The notes under the pieces: model-generated
What the model was told of the DNA's origin: nothing
The model's database searches: none
What the model saw: the letters and a program-made list of their open reading frames with translations, nothing else
Translations under genes and position numbers: made by a program
In this document: piece after piece, positions 11,553 through 23,320 of the stretch
How the letters are laid out: the number at the start of each line of letters is the position of its first letter
Numbering within the stretch: position 1 is the first letter of the stretch
NCBI GenBank assembly: GCA_016748015.1
Contig: JAAOMT010000239.1
Coordinates: 699,940-763,939 of the forward strand
Length of the DNA: 64,000 nt
Direction: 5' to 3'
DNA from: Geosiphon pyriformis
Lineage: Eukaryota; Glomeromycota; Glomeromycetes; Archaeosporales; Geosiphonaceae

Positions 11553-12712
11553 TTATTTTACAAGTAAGATCTAACTTTTATGTACTACAATACAATAAAA
11601 ATATGATCTAAAATAAAAGTCATTTATATATTTTTATATGTAATTAACTATTTAATTAATTAAAACTATATTGTATACTTAATACAACTCTAACATCTAT
11701 AACCAAATCTAAAAAAAAAAAACAAATAGGCTTTTTTAAAACCAAAACCAATTAAATGGCTTTTTAAGCACATCTAATTTCTAAACAATTATTTTGAAAA
11801 CAACAATTACAGAACTCCAAGCCCAATCATTTATTTCTTAAACTTTTAAAAAATGACGTTATTTACGAAATTATTATTAGCTAATAGCCTTAATAGTTAA
11901 ACAGGTTTTAATTTTAGTTAAAGCACAATAACGCCAATACAGAATAGAAAAGCTATCTTTTAACTAAAAGAATTAATCAAATTCTATTTGTGCAATAACT
12001 AAACGATTTAGTTTTCATACCTTGACAAAATATAGTTGAGTTGAAAACTCCACATGGAATACGTGATCTTATAAATTCAATTAAAAAGAATTAAAAAACA
12101 TATTAAAAGTTTTAATAAAATCACTTAATTAAAAGTGGTTATTTAATTTAAAATTATTATTTTGCAATCGGAAAAAAAAGTTTCAATTTAAATAAAGCTG
12201 TTTTTTTTGTTTTATTAATAATGTTTAAAATTAACTTAATATTTTATAATAATGTAAAATTGTTTATTTTTGTTAATTTTATTAAAATAATTAAATATAA
12301 TTTACATATTTTGTATTTTTTCTAATTAATTTTTTTTGTTTTTATAGTTATTTTAATTATTTAATAAAATATAAATTTTTTCGGTTACAATATTTTACAA
12401 TATAATACATTAAATACCTAAATATTTATATATGCATAAAATCAAACCAAAAAAACATAATTATTAACTAAATAACTTTGTTAGTATTTTTAAATTTTTT
12501 GTTATTTTGTTTAAATACATTTTTAACTATTTTTCAAATACTATTTTATTTTTTTATTTTTTTATTTCACAATTAAAACAGTATTACAATACCAATTATT
12601 AATATTTAATTTAAATTTATTTTTAATAATAAATTAATTATTTTGAAGTTTAAATTCATTTAAACATAATAAATAATAAAATAAATAAAATACATAAAAT
12701 TCATTCGAAAAT
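10571..12712. other. AT-rich desert with one LINE-tail ghost
   Basis: No open gene is found. It includes a TTA microsatellite (about 11515-11553). At 11635-11672 there is a bleached copy of the LINE 3' tail (TAATTAACTATTTAATTAAT for the intact GACCAGCCACTCAGGCCAGT). Confidence 0.55.
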
Positions 12713-14247
12713 TTATTCAACTTCGTTATTTTCAGGCAAATAGATTAATTCTTTTAAAAAGCAAAATAAAAAGCAAAAAGTTTAGCATATTCAATTTAAC
12801 TAATAACCTAATCAGTCATTTTGAAATTAAATGAACTAACCTTTAGAAAAATGAATCATTTGAGCAGTTAAAGGACGACTTGTATAAACTGCTCCTGTAT
12901 GAATTATTTTCTTATCGTGTTTCATAGTCTTTTTAAGGGGTTGAATGCTTTTTGAAAATTTTATTGTCCTAAAGTATATCCATCTTTTAAATATATTATT
13001 ATACAAATTTCCAAGTTTTCCCGACTTCTTCCAAATTTCTTCAGCAGTAGGACGATTCTTAGAATTAGCATCCCAACACTTTTTAATGAGTTTACCGATA
13101 GAAGGTGGAATAAGGGGTGAGGTAATATTAGGTCTTTGACCATTTAAAATAGCCATTATAAGGATTTCGTCATGAGGATAATCATGAAAGGGAGGTTTTC
13201 CTGTTGCTAATTCCCATAATATCATGGCAAAACTATAAATATCACCCGATGTCGTAAACTTTTCTCCTCTTAAGACTTCTGGTGGAATGTATGGAATCAC
13301 TCCATATATCTTTTTTTCCTTCGTTGCTTTTCCTGTTGTTGTTGCTTCATTGTTTGTAGGTTGGCATAATCCGAGGTCTCCAATTTGTACCGTTCGTGAA
13401 TAATATATTAGGATGTTGCCCGAATGTAGGTCACGATGAACCATACCAAAAGAATGAATCATACTAAGTCCCCAAGCTATACGTTGCGCGATCACTAATT
13501 TATCTTTCCAACTCATATAATGAAAATTTGTTGATAAATGCTTCCGCATGTCTCCATATCGAGCAAGGTGTATCACAATTCCATATTCAAATGTTTCAGT
13601 GTTTTGGGTAATTCCGTATATTTTAGATATATTGTATAGGAAATCGCTATCGTTATTATTGAACATGGTTCTTTGAATATTTAACTATCAAAAAGCGAAA
13701 GAATGATAAATAGATAATCAGATTAAGCATATAAATATAATAAAAATAAACAAGAATGAACCCTTCAAAATAATAATAATAATAATTTGATTACCTCTTT
13801 AAAGACTTCGTTACTATTCTTTGAAGATGATTTCATAAATTTTATTGCTACTTCCATCCCTTTTCCCCATGTTTCATATTCAATTGAACCATGATGTTTT
13901 ATAATATCAAAACGAATAAATCCATCAATAAAGGTTGCTTTATAAATTGTACCGAACCCTCCCTCTCCAATTTTGTTAATATCTGACAAACTCTCCCATG
14001 GAATCCATTCATAATAATTAACTTTACTAAAAGAATGTTCAGTAGGTGAAGTATAGATTGGATTCTTAATTATTTCATCAATTACTTTATTTCCGCTTGA
14101 AAAGTCTTTATAAAGTTTTTCAAAAAATAAGAATTTGCATGCTCCACACTTATTCACTACATTTCGAATGCTCTCTTGACATTCTTCACATAGGTTACAA
14201 TCATGAGCAGCTTCTGGACGAGTTCTTTTAATTTCTTTCTTTTCCAT
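12713..14247 (-). CDS. TKL-type protein kinase 2 (444 aa)
   Basis: Exons in transcript order: 13795-14247 (151 codons), 12841-13684 and 12713-12750. Residues 1-60 hold the cysteine motif CNLCEECQ and CGACKF. The kinase domain has a canonical glycine loop KIGEGGFGTIYKA, Lys in VAIKFMK, VHRDLHSGNIL, DLG, IPPEVLRGEKF, and the C-lobe CWDANSKNRPTAEEIW. The last acceptor used by the paralogues (TTAG) reads TTAA here. The upstream AAAAG keeps frame and gives ELIYLPENNEVE as the C-terminus, so I chose 12750 as the exon start. It is divergently placed 1.48 kb from aldo-keto reductase copy 1. This is the most canonical kinase of the window and probably active. Confidence 0.87.
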
Positions 14248-15549
14248 GGTTTGAGTAAATAAAATGGGAATGAATCTTTAATAGAATTAAAAATTTTGAA
14301 GCTTTTATTAATAGTAAGTTTAGAAACTTTAACACACAGCCATTTCCTGATAAGGAATAGGTTAAAACACGAAAGAATAAGTATGAATTTACTGTTTATT
14401 AATGATATTTTACAGTTGGATTGTAACACATCGACCATTTACAAATAAAACACCTATTTCCTCCATAATCTCAGGAGAGGAACAGAGCTTCATCAAGCAA
14501 TCTCAGGAAGAATTTCCTCCCAAGCGCTATTCTCATTTCTGTCAATTAGAATCCTGAAATTCCGGCATTGTACACTTTAGACCCTATAATCCTCTATGTT
14601 ACCACACTAGCTATAATTCTTGGATGACAACACAAAGACATTGTGGGAAAGGTAATGTGCTCAGCAGAATATTTTCATAATTTGCTTAGTGACTAATGTT
14701 TCAAGATCAAAGATGTCATAAAAATAACATCCACTGGAATCAATGTAATAGAAACCATTAAAACTAATTTTCTTCCAATAAAAACTATTCGTTAAAGAAA
14801 ATCCTCCAGAAATATGTCTTTTAATCTGCTGACATCATCATTGCCTATTGTTGAATTTGATCATCTTGTAGCTATGACGCTTTTTGATGAGTCATATCAT
14901 ATTTTAGACCATCTTACATATATAAAAAACTTATTTTTAGAATCAACGTCCTATTTGAAAATATTAATCATAGTCAGACATCCAAGTTAAGCCTAAATTA
15001 GGAAAAACAGTACAGAAACATATAATTTTGGATTTATGCTTCGAGTGATTTTTAAGAACATATATCATTGCATTCGTAAAATATTACAACCCATTTAGAA
15101 TTTAAAACGCGGTTCAAAATTCTCCCAGATAACAACCAAGGAAAATTTCATCAGAGTTCACTTTGTATTCTCACTCTAAAGCGTAAGTAAAATAGACTCA
15201 AGTGATATCAGAGAAATTGTTCACCTGTACAAGTATATGGATGACCTTATTTAGAAAAAAGACAAACTGGCTGTCTTTATTTCAAAGCATAAGGAATACA
15301 GGGCCTGAAAACTCGACAAAGCAGCCCCCACATGAAAAGAATTGCGCATCTTTAGAGTAAGATCCACAGAAAGGCGATCATACTCTTCATTCGCGAATCT
15401 TCATCTCGCCACAATAGGTTTCTATTTTAAATCAAAATCACAATAGGTTTCTATTCTTGATAAAATGACAAACAGGAAATATTAATTTCTATTCTTAATT
15501 CAGGAAAGTAATTTTATCGGGTATTTTCAAAGAAACTTTTTTATTATTA
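14248..15549. repeat. Duplicated upstream segment of aldo-keto reductase copy 1
   Basis: Long stretches match 27470-28524 in direct orientation (for example TCAGGAGAGGAAC, GGCATTGTA, CCCCCACATGAAAAGAATTG) and parts of 59190-59885 in inverted orientation. No coding frame is recognised. It belongs to the duplicated kinase/reductase module. Confidence 0.6.
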
Positions 15550-15724
15550 GACCTTCTATTGGACAAATAACGTTTGATTAAACGTTTGAGTAATTTTGGA
15601 AAAATGTATTTAAAGACACCTTGACCTTTTTCTTTTTGAGGTATCTGAGATTTTAAAGCCAGATATAACAGCTACTTTTAATTCCTTTGAATATTCTTTT
15701 TCTAAATTTAATTTATATTGTAAA
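15550..15724 (+). promoter_or_regulatory. Conserved proximal promoter, reductase copy 1
   Basis: About 175 bp are nearly identical before all three reductase copies. It has a direct repeat AACGTTTGA (15569-15577 and 15581-15589), a TATTTAAA box at 15608-15615 (117 bp before the ATG), and a T-rich leader. Conservation after coding decay reflects recent duplication rather than proven function. Confidence 0.55.
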
Positions 15725-17603
15725 ATGTCTTCTTTAATTCCTCTTCGTTAACTTGGTAAAACTGGTACCATGATTCCTGCCATTGGATTGGGTTGCATGG
15801 TTAATTCATTTTCATTTTCATTTTTGAATCTGAAATCAATTCGAGTACACACCATTTCTAAATAGGATTAATTATTTGATAATAGGGAATGAGCGAATTT
15901 TATGGAAGTGCTGATGATGCTCAAAGTCTCAAAGTGTTGAAATGTGCCATTGAATTGGGGTGCACTTTTTGGAACACTTCTGATATGTATGGAAAGGGAC
16001 ATAATGAGGTATGTACATATTATTAAAATGTTGAAATTTATTTAAAAAATAATGTGACCAATTATTATTTGGTAAATCTAGGAATTGATTGGCAAGGTAC
16101 TCAAAGAACATCGAAATGAAGTGTTCATTGCAACCAAATTCGGTTTGTTTTTGAATTTTTTTTGATTGGGTTCTTCCATTTCAATTAGGATATTTCCGTT
16201 TTCAAATATTTTTTATTTTTGAAGGTGTTGTTCGTAACGAAATACACAATATCTATGGTACACCTTTTTTTTTTTGTTAACAAGGTCTTTTATTATATCA
16301 GCCAATATGGCCTTTTCATAAAGCCGACTCACCCAATAACCTAAATTACAAGAATCGGGTGACCATATCGATGGTACACCAGAATATGTTCGCGAAGCTT
16401 GTGAAAAGAGTTTGAAGAGATTAGGTGTTGATCAAATTGATCTTTATGTTCAGCATCGGGTTGATCCTCGAACGTAAATATATTAAATTTCGTAATTGCT
16501 AAAATTCAATCTCTTCCGTATATTCTATGAAAGTCTTGTATATCCAATTATTTTGCTTCAATTCCTGCATTTACATTTCTATATAGGCCAATCGAAGAGA
16601 CTGTAAGGGCACTAGCAGAACTCGTGAAGGAAGGAAAAGTAAAATATATTGGATTATCTGAATGCAGCGCAGCTAATCTTCGTCGTGCTTACAAAGTTCA
16701 TCCAATTGCAGCTCTTGAGGTAAAATATCTGATTTTAGAATGGAGGAAAATAAGTTTTATTTCTTCATGATTTTTAACTTTCATCATTTAGATTGAATAT
16801 AGCCCTTGGACTCTTGATATCGAAGAAAATGGAATCCTTGAAGCGTGTAGAGAATTAGGTGTCACGATTATAGCATATAGTCCATTGGGACGCGGGTTCT
16901 TAACTGTAAGTCAAGTTTTAGTTCATTAAGACTCTTAACTCTTTTCTTTTAATCAGTTTGAATAACTTAAAATTTTGCACAAATGGCAGGGACAATATAA
17001 GTCAATAGAAGATTTTGCTCCAGACGATTTCCGAAGAACAAATCCACGTTTTGAAGGTGAAAATTTCCAAAAAAATCTCGAACTCGTAAATCGATTTGAG
17101 ACTTTAGCAAAGAAAAAAGGGATCTCAAACAGTGAACTATGTTTGGCTTGGGTTTTAGCTCAGGTATGAAAAATGGTTATTTGTTTCTCAAATTAGTGAA
17201 AAATATTGTTAAAAGTCTTGAATTTATTTTTACAGGGAGAGGAATTTGTGGTTATTCCGGGAACTAGGAACATCAAGTAAGTTTTTCTCGAGAATTGACT
17301 GTTTATTTGTTTATTTTAAGTTTCCTGAATCTTCTCAAACCTTTTGCCCTTATTATAATTCATCAAAAAAACTTCAGGCATCTTGAAGAGAATGTTGGAG
17401 CCGGAAAGGTACAATTAACACCTGAAGAAATTGCCGAAATTCGGGATGTGATTAATTCTATTAATATTTCTGGGGAACGATATCCTGATATTCTTTTGAA
17501 GGTAAACTTTTTTTGGGCATTGCTTGTTTCGTAAAATTCTGGTATTAATCGTAATGTATTCTTTTATATTTAAAACTTTTAGGCTCTCGATTCAAGAAAT
17601 TAG
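15725..17603 (+). pseudogene. Aldo-keto reductase copy 1, nonsense codon plus retroposon insertion
   Basis: Ten exons by comparison with its copies: 15725-15799, 15886-16008, 16082-16142, 16225-16473, 16587-16719, 16792-16905, 16990-17163, 17236-17276, 17378-17501 and 17583-17603. It encodes an NADPH-dependent aldo/keto reductase of the AKR13-like type (perakine reductase/YakC relatives): IPAIGLGCM, NTSDMYG (Asp and Tyr), ATKFG (Lys) and QHRVDP (His) form the catalytic tetrad, and VVIPGTRNIK is the cofactor-binding strand. Codon 9 is TAA where copies 2 and 3 have CAA. Exon 4 carries a 100-bp insert with a 16-bp target duplication, adding 116 bp and shifting the frame. Everything else, including all splice sites, is intact. 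Confidence 0.9.
16265..16364 (-). mobile_element. SINE-like retroposon with poly-A tail
   Basis: The insert starts on the plus strand with a run of about 11-12 T, so read on the minus strand it ends in poly-A. It is flanked by ATATCTATGGTACACC (16249-16264) and ATATCGATGGTACACC (16365-16380), a 16-bp target-site duplication with one mismatch. Copy 2 of the host gene lacks it, giving a clean empty site. The 100-bp body has no ORF. I see no convincing tRNA A/B boxes, so it may be 5'-truncated or the 3' end of a longer element. No second copy was noticed in this window. Confidence 0.82.
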
Positions 17604-17704
17604 AATATTGAAATATAAATAAAACTTTTTTATACTTGAATAGATTAGCCAATTGTAACTTTTCTTCTTGAAAACCTTCCAATTTCGTACCTTGGACGAT
17701 TCTC

Positions 17705-18148
17705 CGTTTTTTTTAAAGACTTTATTACTATTTTTTGAAGATGTTTTTATAAATTTTATTGCTATTTATATCTCTTTTCTCCATGTTTCATATCCCATTA
17801 AATCATAATATTTTGTAACATCAAAACGAATAAATTCATCAATAAAGATTGCTTTATAAATTGTATTGAACTTTTTCTCTCCAATTTTGTTGATAATTGA
17901 AAAACTCTTCTATGTAATCCATTCATAATAATTAACTTTACTATAAGAGTGTTCAATAGGTGGAGTATAGATTGAATTCGTAATTATTTTATTAACTACT
18001 TTGTTTCACTTGAAAGTTTTTCAAAAAATAAGAATTTGCATGCTCTACACTTATTCACTACATTTCGAATGATCTCTTGACATTTTTCACATAGGTTGCA
18101 ATCATGAGCAGCTTCTGGACAAGTTCTTGTGAATTCCTCGTTTTCCAT
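17705..18148 (-). pseudogene. TKL kinase exon-1 relic
   Basis: The minus strand from the ATG at 18146-18148 reads MENEEFTRTCPEAAHDCNLC and then follows exon 1 of kinase 2 (cysteine motif, glycine-loop region, FKE end) with many substitutions and indels. No exon 2 follows, since the sequence continues straight into the end of reductase copy 1. The upstream flank (18200-18300) matches that of kinase 2 at 14280-14345. Confidence 0.8.
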
Positions 18149-18914
18149 GGTTTGAGTAAATAAAATGGGAATAAGTGTTTAGGAAAATGTTAATATAATT
18201 AAAATTTTTGAATTTTAAATGGGAGGAGTTATTTAAAAAGCTTTTATTAATATTAAGTTTAGAAACTTTAACACACAGCCGTTTCCTAATAAGGAATATA
18301 TTAAAAAATGAAAGAATAAATCTTACCTTTTTTTTTTACATGCTATTTTAAATTATCTTGTTTACATAAATTCATAAATTCATAAATTACCACTCCTTTT
18401 TAAATCACAAATAATTTTTTTAATAATTAAACTTTTTTTAAACTAAAAAAATTCCATGAAAATAAACATGTTTTAATTTTAATTCAAATCAAATAAAATT
18501 TAATAAAAAACAAAAATAATATATGTCAAATTTCAATTATTTTTATATATACTATTAATTAAAATTAGTTTTAATGTAAACTTTAATATTGTAAATTTAA
18601 TAAAAAACTAATAAAAAAAATATAAAAAATTATTACACTTAATTTAATGTTTTAACTAAAATTTAATAAAACTAATTTTGTTTTTTAAAAATTTTTATTG
18701 AATTTTTTTTTTCATAAAAAAAAAATTTCTTATTGATTTAAAACATATAATGTAATCTAATTGTTATTTAATATATATTTAATATATTTATGTCTTATAT
18801 TAAATACAATTTATGTTTTTTCTATATATATAATTAGCTATTTAAACCAAATAAAACTATATTATCTTATACTTAACTATTTGATATTATTATATAAAAA
18901 CAAAACTATTATAA

Positions 18915-18947
<33 letters not shown>

Positions 18948-19182
18948 TAAATAATATACAAAATTTGTTAATTTATGTTTTTTTTTTTAATTTTTTTAAC
19001 AAATATTTTATTTGAAATATTAAATATATATATATATATTAATAATTAATTGTTAAAAAATAAATTAAGCTAAATTAAATATTTAATTATTTAAAATTTT
19101 AATAATAAGCTTTTTTGTAAATATAAATATTTAATAATTAAATAAAAATTAACAAATATTGAAATTTTTTTTTACATGCTTG

Positions 19183-19290
19183 TGATGTAGCCCAACTACA
19201 AATTATTGTCATACGAACTATTTTTTTGTATATATAGACATGGATCATGCACAAACCACACATGATCGCCATTTGATATGGAATTTATTA
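19183..19290 (-). mobile_element. LINE 3'-tail fragment
   Basis: The words GTAGCCCAACTAC and CATGGATCATGCA match the 3' end of LINE B (GTACAGCCCAACC) and LINE A (CATGAATCATGCA). It is 5'-truncated or eroded and has no coding sequence. Confidence 0.45.
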
Positions 19291-20084
19291 AATAATAAAA
19301 ATTTTAAAAGCAAAAAAAATCAATTATTAAAATTCACAATATAAAATATTAAATTTTTTTATTAAATTTTTTGTATAATATTATTAATTAATTAATTAAT
19401 ATTATTATAAATTTTGAATTAATTAACTAATTGTTTTAAAAATATATATTATAATTCAAAAAATTTTTGGCTTAAATTGAATTCTAAATATAATAAATAA
19501 GCATTATATTAATTTCAATTAATTATATTTATGATTTAAAATTATAATCATGTTGAAAATTTTAATTGAAATTTAATTTTAAACTTTTAATTAGTTTTAT
19601 TTATTTATTTATTTATTATATATATTGATTTAAGTAAAACTACTTTAAAAATTCAAATTTATAATTAACTTCAATTTTTATTAAGAATTTTTTTGGTTAC
19701 ACGATTTAATCCAACTACTAACTATTTTCTTACAACGTTATTATCCCTGAATTTTAAATATTAAATCTCAAATTAATAAAAAAATGGATTCTAATTAAAT
19801 AATTCAAAAATAATAATTCAAAAAAGTAATAAAAATTAACTTAATAAAAAAATTAATTGCAAAAAAAAATTTTCTAAAAGCAAAAAATTACATAAAATTT
19901 ACTAAATATTTATATTAAAAAAATACTATATTAGCAAAAAAAATTTAAATTTTCAAACAAAGCTTAATAAAAATTATACAATTATATAATTTAAATAGAC
20001 CAAAATAAAAGCTTTAAAATAATATATTAAATTATATAATAAATCTTTAATAATAATCAATGTATTTTTTTTTATTTAACATGC

Positions 20085-20300
20085 TGTGACAAAGTGAGAT
20101 CCTTCCACTACCTAAAACGTAAAACACATGTGTCCTACATTAGGTGTGGATCATGCGCTTTCTTCACGTGACCAGCCACCCGGACTTACGTCAAGACCTC
20201 CCTAAGCACTAAACGAAAAATTACCAGTCGCGTACAAACCACGCGCTACACGACCTAAAATATCTGCAACATCAGAAAAAATTCTTGACCCCTAGATGAA
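20085..20300 (-). mobile_element. LINE 3'-tail, little-decayed fragment
   Basis: It contains GATCATGCGC followed by CACGTGACCAGCCAC (20165-20179), the same tail word as LINE A at 49014-49028. Upstream in element orientation there is about 110 bp of GC-richer sequence not seen in LINEs A or B. It is probably a 5'-truncated insertion of a related LINE subfamily. Confidence 0.55.
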
Positions 20301-20872
20301 ATTAATGTTTTTTGATATTTTGTTAAATTATATTGTTTAAAGAAAACTAAAAAATAAAAACTGTTTCTTTGCAATACTGTTTTTTTTTGTTTATAAATTA
20401 ATCTGTATTTATATTTATATTTATATAATAAATTATTTGCTATTTAATTTATTTAATGATTAGTATTAATTATTAATTAATATTATATAATATTAATATT
20501 AAACAAGTATTATAAGCATATTATTGGGTTAAAAAAGAATTATAATATTATTATTTTTGAATTTAGAGTTGTATTAACATTGCAAATCTATTTTTAATAT
20601 TTAATTATTAATTATTTTAAGATTTCTATATTAATTATGTGATGTTTATTTTAATAGTTTATTATTTTTACCAATTTCTTTTCAAATTATTTTGTTTTTT
20701 TGTAGTTTTTATCTATTTTTAAATTTTATAGAATAATAGATTAAAAATAATATAAAGTTTTTATTTTAATAGGTTTTGAATGTTATTATTAAAATTAAAC
20801 TTGTTAAATTACTTTTTTTATTACATTTAAAAATGCCAAACAAAATTAATTTTTTTGTTAAATGTTTTTGTA

Positions 20873-20908
<36 letters not shown>

Positions 20909-21570
20909 TTTAATGCTATTATAACACATTAAGATAAAAAAAAATTTTATGGTCTGTAAAACAAAAAGTGTTTAATATATTAAATTTTAAAAAAAGTGTA
21001 TTTGTTGTAAAAAAGTTTTGATTAGCTAATTACATGTAAAAAATGTATTATTTACATTTATTAACACAAAAAAGCAATAAAAAAATCAAGAAATTAATTA
21101 TAAATTTATTACAAGTTTAAACTTTAAAAAATTTTTATACAAATAATAAAATATACTCTATTATAAAAAGATCAACTAATTAGAATAAAAGTTTATTAAT
21201 TATAAATTAAAAGAACTAACCTTTTGTTTCTTTATTTAATTTTCAAAGTTAAATGACAACTTGTATAAACTTTACCCGAATGAATTACTATCCTTGAACT
21301 ATTAACCGTTTCTTTTACGTAATTTTCTGATTTTAATAACTCTACCCTCTCATTTGAAGACTCAGGCCGATATAGCTTTCCCAGCTCATCCAAGTTTTTT
21401 TTTGAAGCTCATTCAACTTCCAGTAAACTTCTTTAGCAGTAGGACGATTCTTAGGATTAGTATCCAAACACTTTTCGATGAATTCAGCAATTGAAGGTGG
21501 AATAAAGGGGGAGGTAATCTTAGGCCTTTGACCATTCAAGATATCCATCACGAGAAAGCGATCATGAAAG

Positions 21571-21703
21571 AGAGGAGAAAAAAAAAATATATGGAGTAAT
21601 TCCATACATTTCACCAGAAGTTTTAATAGGAGAAAAATTTACGATAGCTGGTGACATTTATAGTTTTGCCATATTATTATGGGAATTGGCAACAGGAATG
21701 CCC
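21571..21703 (+). other. Microinversion inside kinase pseudogene
   Basis: On the plus strand this segment reads GVIPYISPEVLIGEKF and GDIYSFAILLWELATG, the activation-segment part of the kinase, while both flanks encode the neighbouring parts on minus. Joining flank, inverted segment and flank restores the order seen in kinase 2. The breakpoints lie near GAGAGG/AGAAAA and AATGCCC/GCTAG. Confidence 0.85.
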
Positions 21704-22101
21704 GCTAGTGCTGTTGTTTCCGAATTTAATGTTTCATTGTTTGGTGCTGCTGTTTTATTATTTTTAGGTTGACATAATCCGAGGTCTCTAATATTCACAT
21801 AAATTTCAGGATAATCATAATGTAGGATGTTGCCCGAGTGTAGGTAAGAATGAACCATACCAGCAGAATAAATTATAATAAGTCTTTTGGCAATACTAAT
21901 TGGTATCAATAATTTAATACGCCAAGACATGGAATGAAATTCTGTTGATAAATACTTTCGCATGCCTTCATATATAGCAAATTCATCACAATCCCATACT
22001 CGAGTGTTTCAGGGTTTTGCGTAACTTCTTATATTTTAGAGATATAGTCTTGGTCAACAACATTATTAATAAATATAGCTCTTTGAATGCATACCTATCA
22101 G

Positions 22102-22144
22102 AAGAGAAGAGAAGAGAAGAGAAGAGAAGAGAAGAGAAGAGAAA
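22102..22144 (+). repeat. (GAAGA)n pentanucleotide repeat
   Basis: About eight copies of a GAAGA/AGAAG unit within the intron of the kinase pseudogene. Other kinase copies lack it. Confidence 0.9.
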
Positions 22145-22659
22145 ATAAATAAATAAATATTTAATTCAATTAATTGAACATTTAAATGATTTTAAATAAT
22201 AATAATAATTTAATTACCTCTTTAAAGAGTTCTTCAATGTTCTGCAAAGATGTTTTTATAAATTTTATTGCTACTTCTTCCCATCCATTTCTTTTATATT
22301 TGATTGAAACATTATGTTTTATACTCCACCCATCAATATACGTTACTCTATAAATTGTACCAAATCCTCCCTCGCCAATTTTGTTGATATTCTTTAAACG
22401 TTCCCAAAGGAATCCATTCATAATAAATTAATTAATTTTATTTACGCAAATAGATTGGAAACTTAATTATTTCATCAAATACTTTATTCCCGCTTGAAAA
22501 GTCCTTGTAAAAATTTAAAAAAAATAAGAACTGGCATATCGCACACTTATTCTCTTTATTATTTTTAATGCTCTCTTAACACTCTTCACACTCGTCGCAA
22601 TCATGAGCTTCTGGACGAGTTCTTTTAATTTCAAGTTTTTCCATGGTTTAAATAAAATC

Positions 22660-23320
22660 TGAATAACTATTGTGAGAACGTCAATAAAATAGATCTTTTT
22701 TTTTTATAAAAGCTTTTCTCAATAGTAAGACGGGACTCGTGAAGATAGTTAACAAATCAAAATTAAAAAATCACATTTCATATAATTTTTAATTCTCAAT
22801 ATATTTTTCATATATTATAATTTTTGCTACAATTAACCTATTAAAAAGCTTTTAAATTGCAAATTTTTATTTTTAAAAATATTTATTATGGATTTTTGTT
22901 TTTGATTTATATAAAAATGAAAATGAAAATGAAAATAAATGAAAATAATAATTATGAATAAAGAATTTTCACGCGCATTTTTTTTATTTTAATACATATT
23001 GTTATAAATAAGTTTTAAAACATAATAATAAAACATATTGTTGTTAATTTTTTCTTTGTTTTATAAATTTTTAAAACACTCAAAATTATTTTCCTAATTA
23101 TTATATTTTTATAAGTATCAATATAATGAGTTTATTTAATATGTTTAGAAAAGTTTTTTATTTATAAATGCAAATTATTTAAAATATGAGATCTTCGAAT
23201 TGATGTATCAATAAATATCTAAACATTGTAAAATGTCTATTACAAATATTGCTGTAAATTCTTGAAAAAAGGAAAAACATGTCGAGGCTCTTAACGTAAA
23301 AACATTATTTTATTCTAAAT
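22660..23320. other. AT-rich intergenic region
   Basis: No gene is recognised. It includes a GAAAAT-type repeat near 22915-22945 and the 3' flank of END3. Confidence 0.6.

Larger units (their letters stand above)
18300..21210. other. AT-rich desert with LINE-tail fragments
   Basis: No gene is found. It holds AAT microsatellites at about 18918 and 20875, a bleached LINE tail at 18827-18863, and two GC-richer tail fragments listed separately. A further faint tail lies near 19690-19730. Confidence 0.55.
21222..22644 (-). pseudogene. TKL kinase pseudogene with internal microinversion
   Basis: Exon 1 (from the ATG at 22642-22644) has a TAA in the cysteine motif where a Gln is expected and further stops, but later keeps NKIGEGGFGTIYRV and VAIKFIK. 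Exon 2 keeps MRKYLSTEFHSMSW and HSGNIL, but the catalytic HRD reads HSY, so the catalytic Asp is lost. The stretch coding IYGVIPYISPEVL to LLWELATG lies on the opposite strand (see the inversion). The C-lobe FIEKCLDTNPKNRPTAKEVY follows on the original strand. A GAAGA repeat fills the intron. Confidence 0.88.

Noticed and set aside
16265-16364. Insert read as an extra intron in reductase copy 1
   Set aside because: It lacks GT-AG borders in phase, and the poly-T end with a 16-bp flanking duplication indicates a retroposon.
18300-21210. AT-rich desert as inserted mitochondrial DNA
   Set aside because: No rRNA, tRNA, cox, cob or atp sequence was recognised, and LINE-tail words inside give a better explanation.
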